A stretch of 64,000 nucleotides of DNA from Ruminococcaceae bacterium UBA1734 (GCA_002315765.1 DCIE01000072.1:19043-83042); one strand, 5' to 3'; shown: positions 52,477 to 61,920, counted from the first letter of the stretch. Made by a program: numbers and translations. The notes: generated by a model not told the origin, from the letters alone.

Positions 52477-53325
52477 TTACGAATTATCCTTTCCGGCTTC
52501 AACAATTTCCGCATTGTGCTTGTTTCTATCCTCAAGTGGAGGAAGCTCCATATATGTGTCTGAATAAATAGTAGACAAAATGTGGTCGTAATCCGCAGAA
52601 CCTATAATCTCTATGTCTTCAAACTTGTATTTTGCAGGTTTGTCAAATTTCGTTCTTTCAAATGTTTCTTTAAAACCGTATGCCGCTAAATAATTAATAA
52701 CATACTCGGTATCGGAATCATAGGGGTATTTCATAAGAGTTTCATTAATCTTTATAAGACATTTTCTATAATCAATAATTTTGTTTAGGAAGGTGAAAAG
52801 CGAAGCTGCTTTAATTGCAACAGTTCCCGCTAAACTTCTTTTTCTCTTTTGGTCAACAAGCTCGTTAAACTGCAAAATTTGGTTTAAATTCCACCAAAAA
52901 CTAAGCCTTGTTTTATGAACTATTTTCTTAATACCTTTACTTGGAAAACCGTCCATGGGAATTAAATCTATCCAAGCACATTCCTCTCTCGGAATATTTG
53001 CCGAACGGTTGATTATTTTAATAGTATCCTTTTGAAGTCTTGCCCATGAATATCTGTAATCCTTATCGTTCGTATAATTTACAAGCCGATATCCATCACG
53101 GAATTTATCCTCTTTTAACTCCAAAAACTTATTATAGTCTTCCCTTGGCATACAAACATCAACATCGTCATCCCAAGGAATAAAGCCATTGTGCCTAACA
53201 GCACCCAAAAATGTGCCGCCGAGAGCATAATACCTAAGGTTGTTTTCTTGGCATATTCTGATAAATTCCTTGAGAATATCCAGTTCTTCAAGTTGTAACC
53301 TACGAAGACTATCTTCCCTACCCAT
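52477..53325 (-). CDS. LicD-family phosphotransferase (2)
   Basis: A 282-aa LicD protein with YALGGTFLGAVRHNGFIPW and DDDVDVCM (about residues 32-58). It is clearly related to, but not a close copy of, the downstream LicD. It lies between the flippase and LicD1 with gaps of 3-5 bp, within one operon. Confidence 0.92.
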   Translation of the reverse strand: MGREDSLRRLQLEELDILKEFIRICQENNLRYYALGGTFLGAVRHNGFIPWDDDVDVCMPREDYNKFLELKEDKFRDGYRLVNYTNDKDYRYSWARLQKDTIKIINRSANIPREECAWIDLIPMDGFPSKGIKKIVHKTRLSFWWNLNQILQFNELVDQKRKRSLAGTVAIKAASLFTFLNKIIDYRKCLIKINETLMKYPYDSDTEYVINYLAAYGFKETFERTKFDKPAKYKFEDIEIIGSADYDHILSTIYSDTYMELPPLEDRNKHNAEIVEAGKDNS

Positions 53326-53328
53326 AAA

Positions 53329-54849
53329 TTAATTCCCCTTTTTAAGTTTACCTAAAACACCTTTAAACAGCGGTTTAACTGTATCCCTATAAAACAGCAT
53401 TGCAATAAGAATTGCAAACAACATAACTATAACTGTATTTTTTACGGCAAAAATAATCCAACCGAAATAACTTATATTGTTGAACACAAAGAAATTTTCG
53501 GATATAAAATAGCACAAAACACCGGCAACGGCAAAAACCGCAAGTCTGCCGAGAGTTTTAAGCGGGTTTATAAATAAAATGTTATTTTTTAAATAGAAAA
53601 TATGCACTAAGGTTCTAAATGTCATGGCGATAAGAGTGCCTACCGCTACTCCTATCAAACCGAATTTGTTTACAAGAATAACGGAAATTACCACATTTAG
53701 TCCGCTTTCAATATAAGCATATTTTTGTATCTCTTTGAACTTATTTGCACTATATGCCATATTAACATGTGGTTCTTTAATACAAAATGCCGTTTCCGAA
53801 AGAATCATCAGCCAACCAAGCAAGGGATGAAAATAATTTGCATCATTTATTCCTTTTGTATAAACCTGTACAAACGGTGTTATCAAAAGTCCGCCGGATA
53901 CAAATAAAATAAATGTGGCAAAAAATATAATGGTTTCGTAGGTATCGAAAACCTTGTCCAGTCTTTTTTTATCTCCGCTGACATAGGCATGTCCTAATGT
54001 GGGAATAATGCCCTCCGAAACGGACTGGATAAGTCTTTTCAGACCGCTTGTAACAAGAAAATAAACCGAATATATTGATACGCTTTTCAAATCGGTAAAA
54101 AGTGTTAAAACAACGATATCGGTATTATTATGTATAAAAGCGGCAACATTTATGCCGAAACCGTTCCATTTCTGAGCAAGAGCATTTTTATCCGGTTCGG
54201 CATTCTTATCAATATCATAATGTTTTTTTACATATAAATCAAAAAGTAAGGGTTGCAAAACATAAATAATCGAACCTACAAGTTTTACAATATGAATGCT
54301 TCCGCAAAATTTTACCAAAACCGCAACCGAAATTGTATTTAAGATGATGCAAAGCATTTGCACCAACGAAGTTATATATACCTTTTTATCTGCTCTTAAA
54401 AGTGTTCTCCAGGTAAGAGAGAAAAAGTATTGCATAAACAAATTTATGCTTAATATTAGGGTTAGGGTTGAAACATATTTATAATCGAAGCTGGTTTTAA
54501 CAAAAATCGGATAAAGAGCCGCTAAAACAACAGTATATACAACAAATACAAAGCCTATTTTTCTGAAAAATCCGCTTGTAGCCGACACAATTTTTTCTAT
54601 TTTCGACTTGTTTTTTTCCGAAAGCGGTTTATAAAGACAGGCAAGGATTACTCCCGTTACTCCGCCTTCTACTATGGTAATATAGTTTAAAAATTGTGTC
54701 AATGATGAAACAAGGCCGTTGACCTCAGAGCCGAATGTTTCAAGAAGAAGCCTTGGGATAATAAATCCGCTTACTATAGTTATAAGCTGCAGAGAAATAG
54801 AACATACAGTATTAAAAAGAGTAATATTTTTAATTCTTTTCTCTATCAT
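53329..54849 (-). CDS. Polysaccharide flippase, MOP/Wzx type
   Basis: A 506-aa protein with about 14 predicted membrane helices and the polysaccharide_synt N-terminal layout (FIIPRLLLETFGSEVNG segment). It would flip lipid-linked glycan repeat units to the outer face of the membrane. Its start overlaps the end of the epimerase gene by 20 bp. Confidence 0.88.
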   Translation of the reverse strand: MIEKRIKNITLFNTVCSISLQLITIVSGFIIPRLLLETFGSEVNGLVSSLTQFLNYITIVEGGVTGVILACLYKPLSEKNKSKIEKIVSATSGFFRKIGFVFVVYTVVLAALYPIFVKTSFDYKYVSTLTLILSINLFMQYFFSLTWRTLLRADKKVYITSLVQMLCIILNTISVAVLVKFCGSIHIVKLVGSIIYVLQPLLFDLYVKKHYDIDKNAEPDKNALAQKWNGFGINVAAFIHNNTDIVVLTLFTDLKSVSIYSVYFLVTSGLKRLIQSVSEGIIPTLGHAYVSGDKKRLDKVFDTYETIIFFATFILFVSGGLLITPFVQVYTKGINDANYFHPLLGWLMILSETAFCIKEPHVNMAYSANKFKEIQKYAYIESGLNVVISVILVNKFGLIGVAVGTLIAMTFRTLVHIFYLKNNILFINPLKTLGRLAVFAVAGVLCYFISENFFVFNNISYFGWIIFAVKNTVIVMLFAILIAMLFYRDTVKPLFKGVLGKLKKGN

Positions 54850-55858
54850 TATATTCTTCCCTTAAATATTTAATCAGTCTATCGTAACCTTCAAGTACGG
54901 TATATTCAGGTTTAAACCCGATTTCTTTTATTTTAGAATTATTTAATATCATATTGTTATCCGGAGCAAATGAACCCGGAGCAATATCAAACTTAACACT
55001 GATTTTGCCATCTGCATAATGCTTTGCCAAATACTCGGCACATTCTCTTATTGTCATAGGCTCACTATCGGAACATGCGTTATATGCCTCGCCGTCTTTA
55101 CCGTTTAATAAAGCAATCATAATTGATTTGACGGCATCGGTTGTATAACAATAGTTAATAACCGTTGTACCCTGTGTTTTAAGGACTATATCTTCTTGAT
55201 TTATTACGCAGTCGCAAAACATCTTGAAAACCCGATTTTCTTTTAAGGATATTCCCGGACCGAAGGTTTGAGCAAGTCTTACGGTTTTTGCGGGAACACC
55301 ATATTCCGAATAATAGGAATAGCAAAGAAGTTCACACATTCTTTTGCTTTCGGGATAGGAGCTTCTGGGAGAAGAAAGAGAAACAAATCCTAACTTTTCT
55401 TCGGTTACGCATTTGTCATTCAGTACTCCGTACATCTCCATTGAGGAAACATAAAGAAATGATTTAACCCCTGACATTTTTGCCTGACGAAGAATATTAT
55501 TTGTTCCGTTTAACGAAATTTCAATGGTTTCAACCGGATTTTCAAATAAAAATTTCGACTTGGTAGGACAGGCAAGATGTATTATATAGTCAATATCCAT
55601 TTCTCTCGGCATATAGTTTTCCACACTTGCCTCAATAAAAGAAATATTACTGTTCTCTCCGAAAAGTTTCTTTGCATTCTCTATATTTCTTACAAGCAAA
55701 ATAAGTTTGCAGTCTGTTTTAAGCAGTGCCCTTACAAGCACCGAACCCACAAGTCCGGTAGCGCCTGTAATAAATATCTTGCTGTTCTTAATTCGGCTGT
55801 CTTTGAAAATATGTGAATTTGAAATGTTTTCAATATCTTCACTGAATATTTTTGACAT
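54830..55858 (-). CDS. NAD-dependent nucleotide-sugar epimerase/dehydratase
   Basis: A 342-aa extended short-chain dehydrogenase. The NAD loop is TGATGLVGS (about residues 30-38), and the active site has Ser..Y-P-E-S-K (about 155-160). The start at 55858 has GGAGG 7 bp upstream and overlaps the polymerase-like gene by 20 bp. It prepares a nucleotide sugar for the glycan; the exact sugar is not predictable. Confidence 0.88.
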   Translation of the reverse strand: MSKIFSEDIENISNSHIFKDSRIKNSKIFITGATGLVGSVLVRALLKTDCKLILLVRNIENAKKLFGENSNISFIEASVENYMPREMDIDYIIHLACPTKSKFLFENPVETIEISLNGTNNILRQAKMSGVKSFLYVSSMEMYGVLNDKCVTEEKLGFVSLSSPRSSYPESKRMCELLCYSYYSEYGVPAKTVRLAQTFGPGISLKENRVFKMFCDCVINQEDIVLKTQGTTVINYCYTTDAVKSIMIALLNGKDGEAYNACSDSEPMTIRECAEYLAKHYADGKISVKFDIAPGSFAPDNNMILNNSKIKEIGFKPEYTVLEGYDRLIKYLREEYNDREKN

Positions 55859-57068
55859 TCCCGTTCCTCCGTATTTTACCGTCAATATGCTGTTTCCTCA
55901 TAAAAATGACCTCCGGCAACAGCAAAATAAACGGATTATATACTATTTGCAATAGTTGAGGATTGATAAATGAATGCAGCGCCAACATTAAAATAATATA
56001 CTTGCAAATAGTATTGTTTCTTTTTTCCTCTATAATAATCACAAATACAAAAGCAGTTTCTATAAGTACCAAAACTGCTATTCCCTGATTAAGCATTACA
56101 TTGATATAACCGTTATCTACCACATTATTATGTGCCTTACCGGTAAGCCCTTCTCGTCTGATGTCATCTAAATCAACCCACTCGATATCCTGGGAAAATG
56201 CAGTAACTCCATATTTCTCGACTGCCTGATTCATAAGATGAATTCTTCCGCTTAATAATTTATCTGCCGTATAAAAAAACGAATCTCCGGTTTTATAAGT
56301 ATAAGCCAAGAAAATTGAAATAACCGTTAAAAACGGCATACTTAAAATAGCGATATATTTTACAAACTCGTTAAAAGTCTTATTCTTTATATATTTATGG
56401 ATAATCGATAGTACCATAACAGCTGCGGCACATACTATTTCAAATCGGGTATTGGTGGCGAAAAATAAAAATAAATTTATCACAAAAAGAATCAAATACT
56501 CGTATATTTTAATTCTATCCGACCGTAAATAAATATATACACAGGTTAATGAATAAACAAAAATTGCAGGGTAAGTAGCAAATGCAAATCCCAAACAGAA
56601 CCTGACGACTCTGATATCCGGACGAATATAGTAATCATTTGGTATTATTCCCACTAAAGACAATACCATAATCAATAAAACCAAAGCCGTTTCGCAAATA
56701 AAAAACACCTTTAAATTGTTTTTAAAGGAGGTACCCTTTGCTGCAACTATTATTATAAACAGTTGTAAAAGCAGTTTTCCGTTTCCGGTAATCATACTGA
56801 CAAGAAAGCAAACTGCCAAAGAAACAAGTATAACTTTGTCCCGACTTTTATATGTCTTAAAGTCAATTAAAGCAATTTTAAATACCATAGGGATGAGAGA
56901 TGCATATTTGCAAAGCTTTAATGCAAGAGCAACTTTTCCGCTGATATTTGTTTTTTCAATCAGTATTACAGTAAAGACAAAAATAATTAAAAAAACTCGA
57001 TATATGACTGCACTGTTCGCTTTGAAAAAACGGAATGCTTTTTTAAATAAACCGCCCTGCCTTACCAT
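55839..57068 (-). CDS. O-antigen/capsule polymerase-like membrane protein
   Basis: A 409-aa membrane protein with about ten to eleven predicted helices and one larger extracytoplasmic loop (about residues 260-310), the pattern of Wzy polymerases and O-antigen ligases. Sequence conservation in this class is low, so the role rests on topology and context beside a flippase. The start is taken at the ATG at 57068 with GAGAG 8 bp upstream; a TTG five codons earlier is possible. Confidence 0.75.
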   Translation of the reverse strand: MVRQGGLFKKAFRFFKANSAVIYRVFLIIFVFTVILIEKTNISGKVALALKLCKYASLIPMVFKIALIDFKTYKSRDKVILVSLAVCFLVSMITGNGKLLLQLFIIIVAAKGTSFKNNLKVFFICETALVLLIMVLSLVGIIPNDYYIRPDIRVVRFCLGFAFATYPAIFVYSLTCVYIYLRSDRIKIYEYLILFVINLFLFFATNTRFEIVCAAAVMVLSIIHKYIKNKTFNEFVKYIAILSMPFLTVISIFLAYTYKTGDSFFYTADKLLSGRIHLMNQAVEKYGVTAFSQDIEWVDLDDIRREGLTGKAHNNVVDNGYINVMLNQGIAVLVLIETAFVFVIIIEEKRNNTICKYIILMLALHSFINPQLLQIVYNPFILLLPEVIFMRKQHIDGKIRRNGNVKNIQ

Positions 57069-57099
57069 AGCAAAAACTCTCAACTCCCCGATTTAAGAT

Positions 57100-57870
57100 T
57101 TATTTCATTAGGTTATACTGTGAACCGATTTTATTTGTTTTACCGAGACCGAAGGTTTGTTCATTTTCCTTAAATTGCATCAAAGCTCTGAAAATATAAA
57201 CATCCTCAGGTGTTGTTATTTTTATATTCCCCACATTACCCTCAACCAAATGGGTTTTCATCCCAAGAGACATTAAAAGAGTACACGCATCGACAATGTT
57301 TTCATAACCGTTTTCGGATTTTCTCACCGTATCATGTGCGGAAAGAATATCCTTTAAATAAAAGCTTTGAGGTGCCTGACCGATATAGGTTTCACTTCTT
57401 GTTGTAACATCGCTTACGGAAACACCGTCTTTACTGATTATGGTTGTTTCGCTTTTCGGTATTACGGTTATGGCACTTCCGTATTCTTTGACGCTTTCGA
57501 TATTATCGCTGATTACCTGGGATGAAACAAAGGGGCGAACTCCATCGTGCAGTAAAACCACCGAATTTTCAGGTTCTCTTTCACTAATATACTTTAAACC
57601 GTTATATATTGAATCCTGTGAGGTCTCTCCTCCGGCGGTAATTCCGCATACTTTTTTAAGAGAATACATATCCACTAACCGTTTAACATAAGGAATATAT
57701 TCCCCTAAAACAACAAAGTATATTTTATCAATATTCGGATGATGCTCAAAAATTTCTGCAGTATGAATTATTATCGGCTTACCGTTGATTTCCAAAAACT
57801 GCTTAGGGATTTCACTGTTCATTCTTCTACCGCATCCACCGGCAAAAATCAAAACAACATTATTGTTCAT
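57100..57870 (-). CDS. IspD/TarI-type cytidylyltransferase
   Basis: A 256-aa GT-A-fold enzyme. The N-terminal GGCGRRMNSEIPKQF (about residues 9-23) is the CTP-binding loop, and LLHDGVRPFVS (about 105) is the IspD family signature. Next to LicD genes it is more likely a ribitol- or other polyol-5-phosphate cytidylyltransferase (TarI-like) than the isoprenoid enzyme, but IspD cannot be excluded. The start at 57870 has AAGGA upstream. It is the first gene of the glycan operon. Confidence 0.85.
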   Translation of the reverse strand: MNNNVVLIFAGGCGRRMNSEIPKQFLEINGKPIIIHTAEIFEHHPNIDKIYFVVLGEYIPYVKRLVDMYSLKKVCGITAGGETSQDSIYNGLKYISEREPENSVVLLHDGVRPFVSSQVISDNIESVKEYGSAITVIPKSETTIISKDGVSVSDVTTRSETYIGQAPQSFYLKDILSAHDTVRKSENGYENIVDACTLLMSLGMKTHLVEGNVGNIKITTPEDVYIFRALMQFKENEQTFGLGKTNKIGSQYNLMK

Positions 57871-57947
57871 TTTTTGACCATTCCTTCGACTCAACAATCT
57901 TTCAAAGTAATAATAGGCAAATTTAACCATTATTCGTACATACGGTA

Positions 57948-57976
57948 ATTATATCACAACTCATAGATAATTGCAA
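57948..57976 (-). promoter_or_regulatory. Promoter of the glycan operon
   Basis: Minus strand: TTGCAA (57971-57976), 17 bp, TATAAT (57948-57953), about 75 bp upstream of the cytidylyltransferase start. Confidence 0.7.
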
Positions 57977-58037
57977 TAAATATTTACGGTATAAAAGTAC
58001 ATAAATCAAGCTTAAACAATCAAATTAAAGCATAATA

Positions 58038-58066
58038 TTGACACTGTTTTTACAATGTGATATTAT
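58038..58066 (+). promoter_or_regulatory. Promoter of the peroxiredoxin operon
   Basis: TTGACA (58038-58043), 17 bp, TATTAT (58061-58066), about 57 bp before the ATG. Confidence 0.75.
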
Positions 58067-58122
58067 TTATAATATAGTATTTCTGTATGCAATCAAAATA
58101 TTAAGAGAGGCTTTGAAATTTT

Positions 58123-58584
58123 ATGTTAGAAACAGGAACAAAAGCGCCGAATTTTACCCTAAAAAACCAAAACGGTGAAAACATTTCCCTTGAAGATTTA
58201 AAGGGTAAAAAAATCATTCTTTACTTTTATCCTAAGGATAATACTATGGGTTGCACCAAACAGGCTGTTGCATATTCGGAACATATTGAGGATTTTTCCG
58301 AATTAGGGTACGAAATAATCGGTGTAAGCAAAGACAGTGTTGCATCACATAAAAATTTTGAAACTAAACAAAATTTAAAAATTACCCTTCTTTCAGACAC
58401 CGAAAAATCCGTCATAGAGGCTTTTGATATATGGAAAGAAAAGAAGCTTTACGGAAAGGTTTCCATGGGTGTAATAAGAACTACATATATTATCGACGAA
58501 AAGGGCATTATCACCTTTGCAAACGATAAGGTGAAAGCGGCTACCGATGCCGAGTATATGCTTTCGGTACTGAAAAATGCCTGA
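58123..58584 (+). CDS. bcp: Thioredoxin-dependent peroxiredoxin, BCP/PrxQ type
   Basis: A 153-aa peroxiredoxin. The peroxidatic Cys is in TMGCTKQ (about residue 45, where TPGCT is usual). The resolving Cys normally five residues later is absent (AVAYSEH follows), so this is a 1-Cys type that needs an external thiol. It reduces peroxides in the cytoplasm. It overlaps the next gene by 8 bp. Confidence 0.92.
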   Translation: MLETGTKAPNFTLKNQNGENISLEDLKGKKIILYFYPKDNTMGCTKQAVAYSEHIEDFSELGYEIIGVSKDSVASHKNFETKQNLKITLLSDTEKSVIEAFDIWKEKKLYGKVSMGVIRTTYIIDEKGIITFANDKVKAATDAEYMLSVLKNA

Positions 58585-59332
58585 AAAAATACCGATGCAA
58601 CGGGTAATACAAAAACTTGATGAGTATTATTCAAAAAATGATACGGCAGGTGCAATAAGGCATCTTAATTACTGGGCACAAGAAGCCGAATTATGCGGTG
58701 ATTACCGTGCACTTATTACCCTTTATAACGAAAAAATGGGATTTTACCGTAAAGCAGGTAAAAAAGACGAGGCATTCTTATCTGCTGAATCGGCAGATAA
58801 TTTAATCGAAAGGTTAAAATTGACCGATACAATTTCAGCAGCTACCGTTTATGTAAACTGTGCAACGGTTTACACGGCATTTGATTGTCCAGAAAAATCA
58901 ATACCGTATTTTCTGAAAGCCGAAAGGATATATAAAGACTTATCCGATGAATACGATGACAAAAAAGCCGGTCTTTATAATAATATGTCCTTGGCGTATC
59001 TTGGTTTAAATCAATACGAGTGTGCCGAAAAATATTGTTTGTCCGCCATAGAAATTATGAAACAAATTAAAGGCGGTGAACCCGAACAGGCAATTTCCTT
59101 ACTTAATCTCGCAAACATATTTGAGGCGAAACTCGGTCTTGAAGAAGGTTGGGGAAAAATAGAGGAATGTATAGAAAATGCCTCAAAACTGCTTAGTTTG
59201 CCCCATTTAGAAGAAAATGGCAACTTGGCATTTGTTTTTAGCAAATGTGCCCCAACATTTGATTATTACGGTTATTTCTCCTTTGCAAACGAATTAAAAG
59301 AAAGGTCTAAAGAAATCTATGAAAGGTCTTGA
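58577..59332 (+). CDS. TPR-repeat protein
   Basis: A 251-aa protein made of helical pairs with tetratricopeptide spacing (for example the NNMSLAYLGLNQYECAEKY region around residue 135). No catalytic domain is seen. It is translationally coupled at both ends, to the peroxiredoxin and to the DUF4037 gene, so the three genes form one unit. It may be a partner of the DUF4037 protein. Confidence 0.75.
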   Translation: MPEKIPMQRVIQKLDEYYSKNDTAGAIRHLNYWAQEAELCGDYRALITLYNEKMGFYRKAGKKDEAFLSAESADNLIERLKLTDTISAATVYVNCATVYTAFDCPEKSIPYFLKAERIYKDLSDEYDDKKAGLYNNMSLAYLGLNQYECAEKYCLSAIEIMKQIKGGEPEQAISLLNLANIFEAKLGLEEGWGKIEECIENASKLLSLPHLEENGNLAFVFSKCAPTFDYYGYFSFANELKERSKEIYERS

Positions 59333-60239
59333 AATCTCCAAAGCATATTGGAAAGAGTACGGCGAACCTCTTTTCAGAGAAAAATTTCCGCAACATTTCG
59401 AATATATTGCCGTAGGTTTAGTTGGTGCCGGTTCGGAATGTTACGGATTTGACGATGAAATATCACGGGACCACGATTTTGAACAGGGATTTTGCATATT
59501 TTTGCCTTCGGAAAATAAAGTTGACCGCCGAACCGAATTTTTAATGGAACGAGCATACGCACTATTACCAAAAGAGTTTATGGGTCTAACACGCAGCAAA
59601 TTTAATCCTGCCGGCGGAAACAGACACGGTGTATTCAGAATAAGTGATTTTTACAACGAAATGACCGGAATACCCAATAAACCCACCAAAATAACCGAAT
59701 GGATGGCACTCCCCGACTACGCATTGTACGAGGTTACAAACGGCGAGGTGTTTTATGATAAGTTGGGACGATTTACCGAAATCAGAGAGGCTTGGGCAAA
59801 TCCCCCTAAAGATTTAATATACAAAAAAATGTGCGGTAATCTTATTTCCATGAGTCAAACCGGTGAATACAATTATCCCCGTTGCATTTTACGAAAAGAT
59901 TTTCTCGCAGCAAGACTTACTGCCAATGAATTTGTAAAATATGCTATGGGTGCCGCATTTTGGACATTAGGCAAACCTGTGCCGTATTATAAATGGTGCT
60001 TTAGGGCTATGAGTGAAATTCCCGAACTTTCTCCGATTTACCCCTTTCTTGTCAATATCATCAACCACGAAGACACCGAAAACTCAATAAAATCCGCTTG
60101 TGGTGAGATTTTAAATTTGATTAAAGCCCAAAATATATTAGCCGATATGCCAAGCGATTTACAGTCGGCAGCACTTATGTTAAACAAAAAAATCAGCGAT
60201 GTTGACCTTAGAAATCTAAGCCCATTGGCAACAGTTTAA
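59319..60239 (+). CDS. DUF4037 nucleotidyltransferase-like protein
   Basis: A 306-aa protein. The GAGSECYGFDDEISRDHDF segment (about residues 36-54) is the DUF4037 hallmark: a Gly-Ser followed by an Asp-Asp-Glu and a second Asp as in the nucleotidyltransferase fold. The C-terminal half is helical. The family function is unknown. It overlaps the TPR gene by 14 bp. Confidence 0.85.
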   Translation: MKGLEISKAYWKEYGEPLFREKFPQHFEYIAVGLVGAGSECYGFDDEISRDHDFEQGFCIFLPSENKVDRRTEFLMERAYALLPKEFMGLTRSKFNPAGGNRHGVFRISDFYNEMTGIPNKPTKITEWMALPDYALYEVTNGEVFYDKLGRFTEIREAWANPPKDLIYKKMCGNLISMSQTGEYNYPRCILRKDFLAARLTANEFVKYAMGAAFWTLGKPVPYYKWCFRAMSEIPELSPIYPFLVNIINHEDTENSIKSACGEILNLIKAQNILADMPSDLQSAALMLNKKISDVDLRNLSPLATV

Positions 60240-60383
60240 TAATAAATATTTATACGGCTGAAAACACAGTCAAGTCAAAACTTCCGACTAAACTGAAAAC
60301 TTCAGTCCCATAAAACGACCCATCTATGTTTCTGTTATTTCCACATCCTTTTATCGCATAATTGTGGTAGGATTCTTATATTT

Positions 60384-60430
60384 AAAAGTCGACACCTTCG
60401 AAAACTCGAAAATGTCGACTTTTTTATTTT
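60384..60430 (+). terminator. Terminator of the peroxiredoxin-TPR-DUF4037 operon
   Basis: An 11-bp perfect stem (60384-60394 with 60413-60423) with an inner TTCGA/TCGAA pairing, then a T-run. It lies 145 bp after the last stop codon. Confidence 0.75.
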
Positions 60431-60610
60431 TGTATAACAACCCGAAATTGTGCCCAATAAGAATAATACAATAGAACCGTTCCCTTGATTGAATACAGTT
60501 TGTATTATATTCCTATAAATGAAAATATTACCAACCAGATCGCAAAGCCTATTATTGCCCCTAACCCGGCCGATTTTGCTTTCAAAGGTGATTTATCATG
60601 ATTGATAAGT

Positions 60611-60641
60611 ATTCGGTACGATGTGGGCATCGTACCCTACA
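60611..60641. repeat. 31-bp palindromic repeat, copy 1
   Basis: Identical to the copy at 61575-61605. The core is a perfect 9-bp hairpin, GGTACGATG and CATCGTACC, around a TGGG-type loop, followed by CTACA. The two copies flank the HIRAN protein gene. Confidence 0.9.
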
Positions 60642-60651
60642 ATTAATTGCT

Positions 60652-61416
60652 CTAATTTTGAAGAATTTTGCTGATTTTCTCTGCTATTTTAGTAGTTTCT
60701 TCGTTATTAAAGAGAGCAAGATTTTCATATTCCCCATTCCCAAAATCCTCTAAATTATCCAAAATAATCTTTTTAATTGCGGCGGTATCTCGCTCATTTA
60801 TACTTATTAAATCATTGAGAAAATATATTACATCGGTTATATATAATCCTTGATCTTTCTCGGCATCCAGCATAATATTACAAATTTCATCATACTTCTT
60901 TTCATCAATTCCAAGTTTACTACACATCAGGTACATCCGCCATTTATCAGGTATAGTATCATCAAAATAATCAATGTCTACTAAATTATATTCAAAAGGA
61001 AATTCGCAAAAATCAAATGGGTACGGCTCTTCAGGTGGATATTCATCGGTAAATGGATATGCCGGATCAAATCTATCAATAGTAAATGCTTCTATTAATT
61101 TTTCTACCTTAAAGTCTTGTTCTACAACCTTGCAAATAACATTGTATTCTGTAGAACTTACAACTTCTATCACAGAATAATCTCCTATGAAATCGTAGAC
61201 TTGGCTCGCCGATAATGTGCCTTCTAATACCGTGCTAGAACTATTTGCTATATATCCCACTTTTGTATTTCCAACATCCAAAACCTTAATTGCCTTTTTA
61301 TCAAAGCGATTATCGGGTTCCTTACTACATATTAACTGCCTACCAGCCGAGAACGGAAAGCGTCCTTTATATTTATAAATACCAACAACTGTCAACCGTA
61401 TTTCTTGATTACTCAT
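60652..61416 (-). CDS. HIRAN-domain protein
   Basis: A 254-aa protein. Residues about 6-80 form a HIRAN domain (GRFPFSAGRQL, EPDNRFDKKAIKV, KVGYI), a fold that binds DNA ends or stalled-fork structures and is often fused to helicases or nucleases. Here it stands without an enzyme domain; the C-terminal part is acidic and helical and unrecognised. AAAGAGGAG precedes the ATG. It is flanked by two identical palindromic repeats and may be an acquired cargo gene. Confidence 0.82.
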   Translation of the reverse strand: MSNQEIRLTVVGIYKYKGRFPFSAGRQLICSKEPDNRFDKKAIKVLDVGNTKVGYIANSSSTVLEGTLSASQVYDFIGDYSVIEVVSSTEYNVICKVVEQDFKVEKLIEAFTIDRFDPAYPFTDEYPPEEPYPFDFCEFPFEYNLVDIDYFDDTIPDKWRMYLMCSKLGIDEKKYDEICNIMLDAEKDQGLYITDVIYFLNDLISINERDTAAIKKIILDNLEDFGNGEYENLALFNNEETTKIAEKISKILQN

Positions 61417-61574
61417 TATATTCTCCTCTTTGTAATGTTATAAATCATATTAAATGATTACGCTTCACAAATGCTGACTCATTGAAATCATTATATCATA
61501 CACTCGTAAAAATTACTATAAATAATGCACTTACAAAAAGTCGCAAGTTTAAATATTATATAATCCTTTCGGGC

Positions 61575-61605
61575 ATTCGGTACGATGTGGGCATCGTACC
61601 CTACA
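61575..61605. repeat. 31-bp palindromic repeat, copy 2
   Basis: Same orientation and sequence as copy 1 at 60611-60641. Confidence 0.9.
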
Positions 61606-61637
61606 CACCTTAAAGATTTTGAATTGTACATTATAAA

Positions 61638-61920
61638 TTATGAATTATGCATGGTATCAAGGCAAATGCAACCGAGAGGATTACCGAAAACCGCACCGCA
61701 ATCAATCGCTATATGGCGGTTTCCTTTCCATATTTTCCCCATACTGTTTTTATCAATAAAACCTGTTGGGGTATGCCCTGTTACAATAATCCTGTTTTCA
61801 TCATATACCTGTTCATAATCCGGCTCGCCGATGATAAAATCTGTCATTCTGCATTTAGAAAAATCATTAAACTTTTTCTTTTCCGGCACTGTGTGAGATA
61901 GAAAAAAGTTGTTTTGGTTA
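61638..61920 (-). pseudogene. Metallophosphoesterase (Ser/Thr phosphatase type), C-terminal fragment
   Basis: About the last 90 residues of a calcineurin-like phosphatase: SHTVPEKKKF, IVTGHTPT with a metal-binding His, HIAIDCGAVFGNPLGC and CLDT. The N-terminal two thirds, with the first metal ligands, are missing. An ATG-free frame continues upstream to about 61920, where a different protein is joined out of frame. The fragment cannot be active. Confidence 0.75.

Larger units (their letters stand above)
60240..60651. other. 412-bp gap: terminator, small remnant, palindromic repeat
   Basis: It holds the terminator of the upstream operon and a copy of the 31-bp palindrome. Between them, on the minus strand near 60505-60600, a short hydrophobic reading frame (ending in WLVIFSFIGI) with no proper start looks like a remnant of a membrane protein. 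I see no intact gene. Confidence 0.5.

Noticed and set aside
57100..57870. Assignment as the isoprenoid enzyme IspD
   Set aside because: The motifs allow it, but position at the head of a LicD glycan operon without other isoprenoid genes favours a polyol-phosphate cytidylyltransferase.
60505..60600. A short hydrophobic reading frame on the minus strand
   Set aside because: No start codon with a ribosome-binding site; treated as a possible remnant only.
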